A DNA stretch of 58,750 nucleotides from JBCCFK01 sp965262315 (GTDB taxonomy: Bacteria > Actinomycetota > Acidimicrobiia > Acidimicrobiales > UBA8592), in assembly GCA_965262315.1 (NCBI GenBank), contig CBDHFJ010000136.1:1-58750 (forward strand), in the 5' to 3' direction. The notes beneath the pieces are model-generated. The model made no database searches and was not told the origin of the DNA. It saw only the letters and a list, made by a program, of their open reading frames with translations. A program made the translations under genes and the position numbers. This document shows positions 50,453-58,750 of this stretch, in pieces (the first letter of the stretch is position 1; each line of letters starts with the position of its first letter).

Positions 50453-51340
50453 TTACCTGCCGAGCACGGCGCGCAGGGCACCGTCGAGGTCGGGGTGCTC
50501 GAACTGGTAGCCCTCGGCGGCCGCCACGCCTGGTTCCACCCGGGTGCTCGTGAACAACAGCTCGTTGGCGAGTTCACCGCCGAGCAGCAGCTTCGGCCCG
50601 AACTTTGGCACCGGCAGGAACGTGGGGCGGTTCAACACGTCGCCCAGCACGTCGGTGAACTGGGCGTTGGTGGTCGCTCCGGGAGCGGTCAGGTTGACGG
50701 GGCCCGAAACGTCGTTGTGGAGCAGCCACTCGATCATGCCGACCTCGTCGTGGATGCTGATCCAGCTCCACCATTGCCGGCCGTTGCCCATCTTGCCGCC
50801 GGCGCCGAGCTTGAAGATCGGCAGCATCTTGGCGAGCGCACCGCCCTCGGGGCTGAGCACGATGCCGGTGCGGAGGAACACCGTTCGGATGCCGGCGTCC
50901 ACGGCCGGCTGCGCGGCCGCCTCCCAGGCCTCGACCACGTCGGCGAGGAAGCCTGCACCCTTCGAGGACTGCTCGGTCAGGACCTCGTCGCCCCGTTCGC
51001 CGTAGTACCCCGTGGCACTGCCGCTGAGGAGCACCTTGGGCGGGTTCTGGAGTTCGGCGAGTGCCTGGGCGAGCAGGGTGGTGCCGTCCACCCGGCTGTC
51101 GAGGATCGACTTCTTGACGTCGTCGTTCCAGCGCCGTTCGCCGATGCCCTCGCCGGCGAGATGGACCACGGCGTCGATGCCCTCGAAGCCGGCAGCGTCG
51201 ATGCGGCCCTCGGCCGGATCCCAGCCGATGCCGTCGCCGCCCGACCGGACGACACGGATGGGGTTGTGGCCGGCCGATTCGAGAGATGCACGGAGCGCCG
51301 TGCCGATCAGGCCGCTGGAGCCGGTGATTGCGATGTCCAT
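50453..51340 (-). CDS. TIGR01777-family SDR (NAD-dependent epimerase/dehydratase-like)
   Basis: 295 residues from ATG 51340, behind GGAGGTTCC. Rossmann motif ITGSSGLIGTALRASL, then VVHLAGEGIGERRW (the TIGR01777 hallmark), SGSATGYYGERGDEVLTE with the YxxxxK-region modified, and the C-terminal domain with FLPVPKFGPKLLLGGE and LLFTSTRVEPG. Members (YfcH type) are atypical SDRs of unknown substrate in bacteria. It is first of a three-gene minus-strand run. Confidence 0.93.
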   Translation of the reverse strand: MDIAITGSSGLIGTALRASLESAGHNPIRVVRSGGDGIGWDPAEGRIDAAGFEGIDAVVHLAGEGIGERRWNDDVKKSILDSRVDGTTLLAQALAELQNPPKVLLSGSATGYYGERGDEVLTEQSSKGAGFLADVVEAWEAAAQPAVDAGIRTVFLRTGIVLSPEGGALAKMLPIFKLGAGGKMGNGRQWWSWISIHDEVGMIEWLLHNDVSGPVNLTAPGATTNAQFTDVLGDVLNRPTFLPVPKFGPKLLLGGELANELLFTSTRVEPGVAAAEGYQFEHPDLDGALRAVLGR

Positions 51341-51445
51341 GACGGAACCTCCTGGGTCATCCATGGTCGCAGGGGCGGTGGCCGGGGCCGCAGCTCACCC
51401 GGAGGTTTCCGACGTCGATCGGCCACGGAGGGTAGCGTTCCGGGG

Positions 51446-51694
51446 ATGGCAGAGAACGAGACGACCACCGAGCCGACCGACGGCGGCGGTGGCATCAACT
51501 TCCGGCTGGTCCTCGGCGTGCTGGCGGCGGCTGCGCTCGCGCTGTTCATCTTCCAGAACACCGACGACGCCGAGGTCAACTTCCTCTGGATGAGTGGCAA
51601 CATCCCGCTGTTCCTGCTGCTGCTGATCACGGTCGCACTCACGCTGATCCTGGCGATGGTGGCCACCTGGCTGCTGCGGCGCAGATCGGGGTGA
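51446..51694 (+). CDS. LapA-domain (DUF1049) membrane protein
   Basis: 82 residues, two membrane helices: FRLVLGVLAAAALALFIFQN, then PLFLLLLITVALTLILAMVA. The segment QNTDDAEVNFLW between them is the LapA signature, and a short basic tail follows (LLRRRSG). In Proteobacteria, LapA works with LapB in lipopolysaccharide control; the actinobacterial role is unknown. It starts 105 bases after the divergent epimerase start. Confidence 0.9.
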   Translation: MAENETTTEPTDGGGGINFRLVLGVLAAAALALFIFQNTDDAEVNFLWMSGNIPLFLLLLITVALTLILAMVATWLLRRRSG

Positions 51695-51728
51695 GCCGCA
51701 GCGGGTCGCCCGCAGCGCAAAGGCCTGC

Positions 51729-52001
51729 GTGAGCGGGCAGACTGTGCTCGTGATCCTGGACCCCCCTGAGGACCCACCCGTCGACGACGAGCTCGACGAC
51801 GAGGAGCTCCCCGAACCCAAGCCGCTCCCCAAGCCCAAGGTCTCGGGCGGTGCCGCCACCGTGCTCGGCGCGGCGATGCTGGCGGTCGGCGACATCCTCG
51901 AGCCCGACAAGACCACGGTCGAGATCGTCGAGACCAACGACGATCCGGTCGACGATCTGCCCTTCGACATCGACTTCGGGAACCTGCCGCCTCTCGACTG
52001 A
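51729..52001 (+). CDS. Small acidic hypothetical protein
   Basis: 90 residues from GTG 51729, very acidic and proline-rich (DPPEDPPVDDELDDEELPEP), with a short hydrophobic patch around 46-55 and an acidic tail ending FGNLPPLD. It looks intrinsically disordered. No family recognised. It lies 34 bases after the LapA gene and may be co-transcribed. Confidence 0.65.
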   Translation: MSGQTVLVILDPPEDPPVDDELDDEELPEPKPLPKPKVSGGAATVLGAAMLAVGDILEPDKTTVEIVETNDDPVDDLPFDIDFGNLPPLD

Positions 52002-52013
52002 GCAGGTCGCCGA

Positions 52014-53162
52014 TCAGGGCACCGGGGCCAGGCGTTCGTACTCCCGGAGGGTGCGGTCGATCACCCGTTGCTGGTCGAACTCGGCGGTCGCCTTGCGGAG
52101 GGCCGCCCGACCGAGCCGCGCCCGCAGATCGGCGTCTCCCACCAGCCGGTCGAGCGCGGCCGTGAGCGCGGACGGGTCCCTGGGCGGCACCAGCAACCCA
52201 TCCACGTCGTCGCTGACCACCTGGCGGCACCCGCGGATGTCGGTCAGCACCAGGGCCACGCCAGTCGCGGCGGCCTCCATGGCCGAGCGCGGGAAACCCT
52301 CGCGATGTGATGCCAGGACGTACACGTCGAGCGCCGGGTAGAGCCGTTCGACATCGGAACGGTGGCCCAACAGGACCACCCCGGACGCTTCGGCCTCGCG
52401 CACCATGTCGCCCGTCAGACCGTCGGCCTTGTCGGGTTCGTGCGGACCGGCGATCACGAGCCGGGCCCCGGCATGGGTCGCCGCGACGGTGCGCCATGCC
52501 TCGAACAACTCGAGGTAGCCCTTCTCGGCCACCAGTCGGCCCACGGCGCCGACCACCACGTCGTCGGGGGCGAGGCCCAGCTCGGCGCGGACCGCGGTTC
52601 GATGATCGGCATCCGGGCGGAAGCGGCCGAGGTCCACCCCGTTGCCGAGCAGCCGCAGCCGTCGTTCGGGGATGCGGAGACGCCGCAGGACGGCGACGTC
52701 TTCGGGGTTCTGTACGAGCTCGACGTCGGAGAAGACGGCGGCGAGGCGCTCCAGCCCGTAGACCACCGTCCGCTTGGCCAGCGGATCCGAGGGTTGGGCG
52801 TACAGCCCGTGGACCGTGTTCACGACCCCTGGCACTCGACGAAGGCCGGCGGTGACGCGGCCGTACACACCGGGCTTGGGGTTGTGGGTGTGCACGATGG
52901 TGGGTCGCAACCGTCCGATCAGGCCGAAGAACTCCCTGGCAGCGCGCAGGTCGTCCAGCGGCGACATGGCGCGGGTGGAGTGCTCGAGGGGATGGAACGT
53001 GACGCCGCGGCGTTCGACGGCGTCGACGAACGGCCCCGCGGCCGAGGCAGCGTGCACGTCGTAGCCCGCCGCGGCGAAGGCCTCGAGCTGCGGGCCGAGG
53101 AGCAGCTCCAGGCTGATGTCGGTCGTGGTCAGGTGGAGGACGCGGGGGCGCTCCGGAGTCAA
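52014..53162 (-). CDS. Glycosyltransferase family 4 (GT-B)
   Basis: 382 residues from TTG 53162, overlapping the deacetylase stop (TTGA). The GT4 pattern runs from RVLHLTTTDISLELLLGPQ at the start through VHTHNPKPGVYG and VVNTVHGLYA to VVGAVGRLVAEKGYLELFEA. The donor-binding E-x7-E region is SHREGFPRSAMEAAATGVA. It transfers a sugar from an NDP donor to an acceptor, probably lipid-linked, in the cytoplasm. A longer frame open upstream is rejected because it lacks homology. It belongs to the envelope-glycan cluster. Confidence 0.92.
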   Translation of the reverse strand: MTPERPRVLHLTTTDISLELLLGPQLEAFAAAGYDVHAASAAGPFVDAVERRGVTFHPLEHSTRAMSPLDDLRAAREFFGLIGRLRPTIVHTHNPKPGVYGRVTAGLRRVPGVVNTVHGLYAQPSDPLAKRTVVYGLERLAAVFSDVELVQNPEDVAVLRRLRIPERRLRLLGNGVDLGRFRPDADHRTAVRAELGLAPDDVVVGAVGRLVAEKGYLELFEAWRTVAATHAGARLVIAGPHEPDKADGLTGDMVREAEASGVVLLGHRSDVERLYPALDVYVLASHREGFPRSAMEAAATGVALVLTDIRGCRQVVSDDVDGLLVPPRDPSALTAALDRLVGDADLRARLGRAALRKATAEFDQQRVIDRTLREYERLAPVP

Positions 53163-53974
53163 CGAACGGCCTCGGCGTAGCGACGGCGGTTCACGACCTC
53201 CCGGAGCCGATCCTCGAGACCGAGGCCACCCGCGGCCTTGCGTCGGAACCACGTCATGCCGTCGCTCTGCTGGATGGGCGAGCGGGTCAGGAGGTGGACG
53301 TCGGTGCCTCGCCAGGGGTTGGGACGGGTCCCCGCGATGGCCGCCGATCGGAAGCGGGACCGGACGGCGGCGTCCGCCGCCGGGCTCGGCGGCAGGGCCT
53401 TCGGGTAGGCGAAGTGGTCGGGGGATCGCTGGAGTTCGTCGCCGATCAGCTCGATCGATCGATCGAGCTCGTCAGCGAGGTCCGCCGCGGGCAGCCGATC
53501 CAGCAGGGCATGGGTGTGGGTGTGGCTGCCGATGGTGACCAGACCGGTGGACACCGCTTCGCGCAGCGCGTCCCAGGTGATCGCCTGATCCTCGGGTCGC
53601 CAGAAGCCCGCGTCAGCGCCCACGAAGGAAGTGGCGACGTAGAGCGTCATCGGGATCCCGTGGCGTTCGAGGATCGGGAGGGCCACGTCGACGACGTCGG
53701 GGGTGCCGTCGTCGAAGGTGACCACGACCGCGTCGTCCGGACCGCCGTCGCCGCGCCCGAGCGTCGCGACGGCCTCGTCGAGGGCCAGCACCTGGCCGGA
53801 TTCGGCGAGCTCGGCCATCTGCTGGTCGAACAGGCCGGGGTCGAGATCGACCTGGCTGTCCGATCCCGCGCCCACGCGGTGATAGATCAACACCGTGACC
53901 CCGCCCGGGGGGCGAATGACCAGGTCGGCCGCCGCCGCGATCGGCTTCAGCGCGGCACGCGCGAGCTGCAACAC
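53159..53974 (-). CDS. NodB-type polysaccharide deacetylase
   Basis: 271 residues. NodB motifs are VVVTFDDGTPDVV (catalytic and metal aspartates), TIGSHTHTHALL (metal histidines) and DHFAYPKALPP. The N-terminal VTVLIYHRVG is common in family members that act on polysaccharides during assembly. There is no clear signal peptide, so the site of action is uncertain. It is coupled to the glycosyltransferase gene. Removal of N-acetyl groups from an exopolysaccharide is the likely role. Confidence 0.92.
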   Translation of the reverse strand: MLQLARAALKPIAAAADLVIRPPGGVTVLIYHRVGAGSDSQVDLDPGLFDQQMAELAESGQVLALDEAVATLGRGDGGPDDAVVVTFDDGTPDVVDVALPILERHGIPMTLYVATSFVGADAGFWRPEDQAITWDALREAVSTGLVTIGSHTHTHALLDRLPAADLADELDRSIELIGDELQRSPDHFAYPKALPPSPAADAAVRSRFRSAAIAGTRPNPWRGTDVHLLTRSPIQQSDGMTWFRRKAAGGLGLEDRLREVVNRRRYAEAVR

Positions 53975-54060
53975 GGCTGACCTCTCCCGTCTCGGGTGGG
54001 CCCTCCGCTGGAGGGCACCATCGACTCGTCCGGACCCCCGTCACCGTATCGTGGCCCACC

Positions 54061-55026
54061 GTGGTGGCTTCGGATATCGCCGTACGGCGGGCGACCGACG
54101 ACGATCTGGCCGAGATCGTCGACGTCGGCGCCGCGGCGCTCGGCTGGCAGGCAGGAGATCCCAACGAGGCCCTGTTCCGGTGGAAGCACCGCGACAATCC
54201 CTTCGGGCCCTCGCCGCTGTGGGTCGCCACCGATGGGGAGCGGATCGCCGGGTACCGGGCCTTCATGCGGTGGGAGCTCGTCGGTCCCGACGGTCGCATG
54301 CGCCGGGCCGTTCGCGCCGTCGACACCGCCACGCACCCCGACTTCCAGCGGCGAGGCGTGTTCCGTGCGCTCACCACGACGGCGGTGGAGGAAATGGCCG
54401 CCGAGGGGGTGGACCTGGTCTTCAACACGCCCAACGACCAGTCGCGACCCGGCTACCTGAAGCTCGGCTGGGCGGAGGTCGGTCGCCTTCCCGTGGCGGC
54501 GCGGCCCACAGGACTCGCCGCCTTGGGCAGGCTCGCCGGCGCGAGAACCGCGGCGTCGAAGTGGTCCGAGCACACCGCCGTCGGCGTCCCCGCTCTCGAG
54601 GTCCTGGCCGATGCCGACGTCGAGGGGCTGCTCGACGCCTCGCCCGCGACCGGGCTCCGCACACGGGCCGACCGCAGGTTCCTCAGCTGGCGCTTCGGGC
54701 TCGAGCCCCTGCGGTATCGGGCCTGGGCTCCCGACGGCGTCCATGGCGGCATCGTGATCTTCCGTGTCCGTCGCCGAGGCTCGGCACGAGAGTGTGCCGT
54801 GTCGTCGGTGCTCGCCCCACCAGCCGAGGCCGGTGCGCTGGTCCGCGGGCTGGCCGCAGAGGTCGACGCCGACTACGTGCTCACCCTCGGGCGCCGTCCC
54901 CGTGGCGCGGGGCTGGTGCCGGTGCGGGGGCAGGGGCCGCTGCTGACCGTTCGTTCGCTGGCCTCGCCCGCCCCGGACCGGTTGGACGACTGGGACGTCC
55001 AGCTCTCGGACATCGAGTTGTTCTGA
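54061..55026 (+). CDS. GNAT-family N-acetyltransferase (two-domain)
   Basis: 321 residues from GTG 54061. The first half is a GNAT domain: VRRATDDDLAEIVDVGAAAL, VGPDGRMRRAVRAVDTATHP, the acetyl-CoA loop DFQRRGVFRALTTTA and NTPNDQSRPGYLKLGW. The second half (about 150-321) has the extra domain seen in GNAT enzymes of polysaccharide loci, with RRFLSWRFGLEPLRYRAW. The acceptor is unknown, perhaps an amino sugar. It is the only plus-strand gene of the glycan cluster. Confidence 0.88.
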   Translation: MVASDIAVRRATDDDLAEIVDVGAAALGWQAGDPNEALFRWKHRDNPFGPSPLWVATDGERIAGYRAFMRWELVGPDGRMRRAVRAVDTATHPDFQRRGVFRALTTTAVEEMAAEGVDLVFNTPNDQSRPGYLKLGWAEVGRLPVAARPTGLAALGRLAGARTAASKWSEHTAVGVPALEVLADADVEGLLDASPATGLRTRADRRFLSWRFGLEPLRYRAWAPDGVHGGIVIFRVRRRGSARECAVSSVLAPPAEAGALVRGLAAEVDADYVLTLGRRPRGAGLVPVRGQGPLLTVRSLASPAPDRLDDWDVQLSDIELF

Positions 55027-55034
55027 GCCCGCGC

Positions 55035-56109
55035 TCAGCGGCGGGCCAGCCGGCGCACGGCTCGGTTGACGTGGGAGCGCCCGGTCCAGCCGCGGGCGTC
55101 GAGATAGTCCGGGCTCGGGCGCACGATGGCGTACGCGTACCGGAGGCGAGGCCCGACGCCGTCGATGGCCGCCAGCGACGCCAGGTGGCGGGTGTAGCTC
55201 CGGGCGCTGGACCTGCTGGCGGCCAGATACCGAGCGTCGACTGGGCCCGGACGATGCGCCGCCGCCCACGCCGAGAGGTCGCAGGGCGCGAGTCGGAGGG
55301 CGTCCCAGGTCAGTCCGATCGCGGTGGCGACGACCGCGGTGGCGCCCCATCGCGAAGCCAGATCCAGCACCTCGCCCCGGTCAGGGGAGCAGGACTGGTG
55401 CACCTGGGCCACGTCGCGCAACGACGCGAGCCGCGGTGGGATGTCCCCGAGGGCCGCGTTGTAGCAGACCTGGACGAAGGTGGCCGCCGGCCCCAACGTG
55501 TCGATCGTTGCGCCGCCGAGCGCGAAGCTCCGGCTCGTCGCGAAGAGGTCTGTGGTGTCGACTCGGTGACCGAACGGTCCCGACGCCAGGGTCCGGTGCA
55601 GGTCGATCTCCAGGCCGTCCAGCTGGATGAGGACGTCCTTCGCGAAGGCGGCGTCGAAACCGGGCCGGAGCTCGGGCAGGGGGTCGAGGGCGCCGTGGGT
55701 TCGCACCAGCAGGGCACGCGTCTCGGCCAGCCGATCGGCGGGCACGACCAGGTCGAGGTCGCCGAAGACCCGGTAGCGACGGATCGTCGTAGGCCAGATG
55801 TGCGAGGGCCGGCCCCTTGATCACCCGGTGGTCGATCCCGCGGTCACGCAGCGACGCCACGATCGTCAGCAGCGTGCGTTCGATCACCAGTGCGTGGCGT
55901 TGCCAGCGTTCGTCGAGGACCTCGAGCTCGGCGCGTTGGGCCGCGGACAGGGGGAGTGAGCCGTCGGTCGTGGCGGCGGCGAGCAGGCCGACCAGGCGGT
56001 GTCGCTCGCATGCCTCGAGGAGGGCACGCCACGATTGGTCGTCGACTGCGGTGCAGCGGAGGGCGGTGGTCGACAGCCCGTGTGCGGCGATCGACGGGGC
56101 CGTGGTCAT
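55035..56109 (-). CDS. Nucleotidyltransferase family protein, NTP_transf_5-like (frameshifted)
   Basis: Starting at ATG 56109 (ATGA overlap with the membrane protein), the first frame gives TLLTIVASLRDRGIDHRVIKGPALAHLAYDDPSL. After a break at about 55769-55774, where one extra base sits in GACCCGGTAG, the second gives VFGDLDLVVPADRLAETRAL and the C-terminal half. The restored G-D-L-D-L-V is the nucleotidyltransferase metal motif. Removing one base yields 357 residues. The family occurs in glycan and capsule loci with unknown targets. It is co-translated with the upstream membrane protein. Confidence 0.82.
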
Positions 56110-57551
56110 GACCGCGAGCGTGGCGCGGCCACCACCGGAAGATCCACGAACTGCGTCTCCCGCGGCGCCGCATGGGCGGGTCCGGTTGCGCGGTCGGGTC
56201 GCTGCCGCTGTCGCTTGGCGGTGACGGCCGGCAGCGCGAGCAGCACGAACAGGAACGGCAGGACCTGGGAGCGCTGACGGGCGAGGATGCCGAAGTTCGC
56301 GATGAAGGCGAACACGTAACAGAACATGAACGTGAACGCTGCGGCGTACGCGACGTAGGCGTTGCGAACCAGCGCGCTGGGCAGGCGGGCGAGCCTGCTC
56401 AGCGACAGCAACGACAGGCCCAGCAACAGCACGCCCTCGGCGGCGGTGATGATCGTCGACAGGCTGGTGGCCTCGAAGGGGAACGGACGGAAGAGCACCG
56501 TGACGAACGCCCACGGGTAGTCCAGCGGGGAGTCGATGGTGGCGGGCGCGAACCCGGATCCGCCCTGGGACGTCCGCCGCAGCACCGTGTCCAGCGACTC
56601 GGAGAATCCGCTGCCGCCGACGTCGTCGATGTTGAGGAACGTGGCGAGGCGCGGCGCCAGGATCGACCCGAGCACCAGCAGGAAGAGCGAGGCCACGACT
56701 CGCGAGCCGAACGAGACCCGGGAGCGCTTCGTGTGGAACAGCGAGATCATCACCAGACCGACCGCGGCCGCCGCGATGACGACGATCGCGATGTGCGGTC
56801 GAGGCATCGCCGCGCCGGTCACCCCCAGCGCGAACAGGGCGTACCCGCGGGGTCGCCTCGCGAAGATGGCCGCAGCGCCCCAGCTGGCCAGGCCCAGGGA
56901 CGCGATCATCCACGCCTCCTTGCCGATGGCACTCGGCCAGAACAGCAGTGACGGCCAGAAGAAGATCAGGACGGCATAGCGCTGATGCTCGCCGTAGGGC
57001 GCGGCGATGGTGAAGGCCTTGTAGAAGAACCAGGCGCCCAACAGCGCCAACAGGCCGAAGACGATGAAGCCGACGAAGCGGTCGGAGCCGAACAGCGCGT
57101 AGACGACGCCGGTCAGGACTCGGATGAAGCCCGTGCCGGGCACGGGTCGTCCCGGGTCGACGTCGAACTCGAAGCTGCGGAACAGCGGCGCGAACGTGGA
57201 CCCGTAGAGGTGGTAGGTGGTCGAGTCGCCCACGCCGTCGTAGAGCGAGTCGACCATCCAGAAGCGGAAGTAGGTCGCGCAGAGCTTGGCGCCGATGGCG
57301 GCGAACACGATGCCGGCGAGGTCGAAGCGGTCCTCGATCCGGCGGGCGTGGGCCAGCAGCGGTGCTGCGAGCATGCCGACGATCGGGACGGCGAGGAGGC
57401 CGCGACTCGTGGCCTCGCCACGGATGGCGGCGAGCCCGTAGAGCACCAGGGCTCCGATGAAGAACGTTGTGCCGAGCAGCCACCAGCCGGTGGCGGCCTG
57501 GCGTTGCGGCTGTTGCCGACGCCGACGGGGGGCCGTCCGTGTGGCGGTCAT
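56106..57551 (-). CDS. Polytopic membrane protein of the glycan cluster
   Basis: 481 residues with a Arg/Gln-rich cytoplasmic start (RTAPRRRRQQPQRQA) and about ten or more membrane helices, for example WWLLGTTFFIGALVLYGLAA and FIVFGLLALLGAWFFYKAF. A periplasmic-type segment VGDSTTYHLYGSTFAPLF follows helix 3, resembling the sugar-binding loops of Wzy-like polymerases or GT-C enzymes, but no diagnostic motif is visible. It could be a polymerase or a mannosyltransferase. It overlaps the pglD-like stop on one side and the nucleotidyltransferase start on the other. Confidence 0.78.
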   Translation of the reverse strand: MTATRTAPRRRRQQPQRQAATGWWLLGTTFFIGALVLYGLAAIRGEATSRGLLAVPIVGMLAAPLLAHARRIEDRFDLAGIVFAAIGAKLCATYFRFWMVDSLYDGVGDSTTYHLYGSTFAPLFRSFEFDVDPGRPVPGTGFIRVLTGVVYALFGSDRFVGFIVFGLLALLGAWFFYKAFTIAAPYGEHQRYAVLIFFWPSLLFWPSAIGKEAWMIASLGLASWGAAAIFARRPRGYALFALGVTGAAMPRPHIAIVVIAAAAVGLVMISLFHTKRSRVSFGSRVVASLFLLVLGSILAPRLATFLNIDDVGGSGFSESLDTVLRRTSQGGSGFAPATIDSPLDYPWAFVTVLFRPFPFEATSLSTIITAAEGVLLLGLSLLSLSRLARLPSALVRNAYVAYAAAFTFMFCYVFAFIANFGILARQRSQVLPFLFVLLALPAVTAKRQRQRPDRATGPAHAAPRETQFVDLPVVAAPRSRS

Positions 57552-58165
57552 CGGGCGGGAACCCCGACGACGGTTCGGCCCGGCTCCACGTCGTCGATCA
57601 CGACCGCGCCGGCGCCGATGACGGCGTCGGACCCGATCCGGCGACCCGGCAGGACGATCGCACCGGTGCCCAGGAAGGCGCGGTCGCCGATCTGGACCGA
57701 GCCGTTGACATGCACCCCGGGCGAGATGGTGACGTGGTCGCCGAGCACCGAATCGTGGGACACGACGGCGTTCACGTTCAGGTGGGTGTGGCGGCCCGTG
57801 GTGACGTTGGTCGTGATGCGCGCGCCGGCGGCCACGACGGTGCCAGGACCCAGCCGATTGTCGGAGCCGACCGTGGCGGCCGGGTGGACCAGCACCGGTG
57901 CGTCGACGTGACCGAGGGCGAGGTCGATGCGGGAGCGAACGGCGGAGTCTCCGATACCGATGACGAACGCGTGGCCGAGCGTGGCGGCCGTGTCGACGCC
58001 GCCGAGGACGTCGACCCCGCGCCGCTCGAGCCGATCCGGGTGGCCCGGGTCGTCGTCGAGGAAGCCGAGGAACCTCCAGGCCGGCGACTGGGCGTTGACC
58101 GCTTCGACGACGTCGAGCGTCTCACGGCCGTGGCCCCCACACCCGATGATCATCAGCTCACGCAT
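57548..58165 (-). CDS. pglD: PglD/NeuD-type sugar O/N-acetyltransferase
   Basis: 205 residues from ATG 58165. The N-terminal Rossmann part (MIIGCGGHGRETLDVVEAVN) binds the sugar nucleotide. The C-terminal left-handed beta-helix has hexapeptides from about 85 on, with the catalytic histidine of NVNAVVSHDSVLGDHVTISP. PglD acetylates UDP-4-amino sugars on the way to bacillosamine; NeuD acetylates sialic acid. The gene overlaps the initiating sugar transferase by 8 bases, as in pgl loci, which favours the first role. Confidence 0.88.
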   Translation of the reverse strand: MRELMIIGCGGHGRETLDVVEAVNAQSPAWRFLGFLDDDPGHPDRLERRGVDVLGGVDTAATLGHAFVIGIGDSAVRSRIDLALGHVDAPVLVHPAATVGSDNRLGPGTVVAAGARITTNVTTGRHTHLNVNAVVSHDSVLGDHVTISPGVHVNGSVQIGDRAFLGTGAIVLPGRRIGSDAVIGAGAVVIDDVEPGRTVVGVPAR

Positions 58166-58750
58166 CGGTGGTCGCCTCGGCCAGCCGGGCCACGAACGGG
58201 TCGTCGGTCGGATGCCCCTCGACCCCGTCGCCGCTGGCCATGGCGACGGGCGTCTTCGCCATGATGCGCAGGTCCAGCGCGAGGCTGCGGTGCCGGACGT
58301 ACCAGGTGTCGAGTTCGATCCGGTCGGCCCAGCGGAGCGCGTTGCGACCGTTGATCTGGGCCCAGCCCGTGAGGCCCGGGAGGGTCTGGAAGCGTTGCCG
58401 CTGCTCGTCGTCGCACAAGGCGGCCTGGGCGAGCAGCATCGGCCGGGGGCCGACGACACTCATCTCGCCCCGCAGCACGTTCAGCAGCTGCGGCAGCTCG
58501 TCCAGGCTGGTCCTTCGGAGCACTCGGCCCACCGCCGTGATCCGGTCGGCGCTGGGAACCAAGGGGTTGTCGCCGTGCAACATGGTTCGGAACTTGAGGG
58601 CCGTGTACGGGGCCGCGTCGAGACCGGCGCGCTCCTGACGGAACAGGACCGGTCCCCGCGACGTGAGGCGCACCGCCACGGCGATGCCGATGGCCACGGG
58701 GACCACGATGGGCGCGGTCGCCAGCACGAAGACCAGGTCGAGCGCGCGCT
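58158..58750 (-). CDS. Initiating sugar transferase (PglC/WcaJ-type), 5' truncated
   Basis: The frame stays open past 58727 to the window edge, reading RALDLVFVLA before it, so the start lies outside. It encodes a polyprenyl-phosphate sugar-1-phosphate transferase: a membrane segment at the N-terminus, then FRQERAGL, ALKFRTMLHGD, DELPQLLNVLRGEMSVVGPR and PGLTGWAQINGRN, all diagnostic. It transfers the first sugar phosphate to undecaprenyl phosphate at the cytoplasmic membrane, starting the glycan made by the neighbouring genes. Confidence 0.93.
   Translation of the reverse strand, partial: RALDLVFVLATAPIVVPVAIGIAVAVRLTSRGPVLFRQERAGLDAAPYTALKFRTMLHGDNPLVPSADRITAVGRVLRRTSLDELPQLLNVLRGEMSVVGPRPMLLAQAALCDDEQRQRFQTLPGLTGWAQINGRNALRWADRIELDTWYVRHRSLALDLRIMAKTPVAMASGDGVEGHPTDDPFVARLAEATTDA

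Overview
This 58.75 kb window is high-GC bacterial chromosome. Genes are packed tightly, often with ATGA or GTGA stop/start overlaps and with many GTG and TTG starts. The gene set points to Actinobacteria, most likely Acidimicrobiia: a SUF-only Fe-S pathway with SufU, a homodimeric AceE, a DUF3516 helicase, several P450 and Rieske enzymes and a NarL-type two-component pair. The phylum is fairly safe; the class is an inference. I found no rRNA, tRNA, CRISPR array, transposase or phage gene.

Layout. 1-4.7 kb: end of an MFS transporter, a flavin reductase, a gamma-carbonic-anhydrase-like protein and a four-PAS GGDEF-EAL protein. 4.9-7.9 kb: sufB, a HAD phosphatase and inorganic pyrophosphatase. 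8.0-16.1 kb: a MarR-headed tryptophan/kynurenine operon with 3-hydroxyanthranilate dioxygenase, kynureninase, a single-chain fusion of kynurenine 3-monooxygenase with tryptophan 2,3-dioxygenase, an aldehyde dehydrogenase, a tandem repeat array, a DapA-like lyase and a frameshifted aspartate dehydrogenase. 16.2-19.7 kb: thioesterase, then a small protein, a Rieske oxygenase and a frameshifted P450 behind a palindromic operator. 19.8-27.7 kb: a DUF3516 helicase, an inserted orphan gene, and an LpqF-like serine hydrolase divergent from a histidine kinase/response regulator pair; the kinase sensor domain resembles the hydrolase N-terminal domain. 27.7-38.4 kb: sufD-Rieske-sufC, a pterin dehydratase, a second P450, and a minus-strand sufC-sufS-sufU operon that continues into a sugar (glucurono-) kinase and a nucleotidyltransferase. 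38.4-38.7 kb: a probable structured RNA with a strong terminator. 38.7-49.3 kb: MFS exporter, pseudo-alpha/beta hydrolase, cyclic-nucleotide-binding protein, AceE, an RNase HI-SLOG fusion, a SecD-P1-head lipoprotein, an acyl-CoA synthetase, a cyclase-family hydrolase and DUF427. 49.3-58.7 kb: HAD-IB phosphatase, SRPBCC and SDR proteins, a LapA-like membrane protein, then an envelope-glycan cluster running off the right edge.

The SUF machinery is spread over three transcription units (sufB; sufD-Rieske-sufC; sufC-sufS-sufU-kinase-nucleotidyltransferase). All three carry the same pseudopalindromic element at about the same distance from the first start codon, so they probably form one regulon under a regulator encoded elsewhere.

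Six genes carry apparent single-base frameshifts (nadX, first P450, sufS, acyl-CoA synthetase, cyclase, nucleotidyltransferase). Restoring one base in each gives a normal family length. Because sufS is normally essential, uncorrected sequence errors are the simplest explanation. A second theme is duplication of gene 3' ends, seen at the aldehyde dehydrogenase, at the helicase/LpqF junction and at DUF427.
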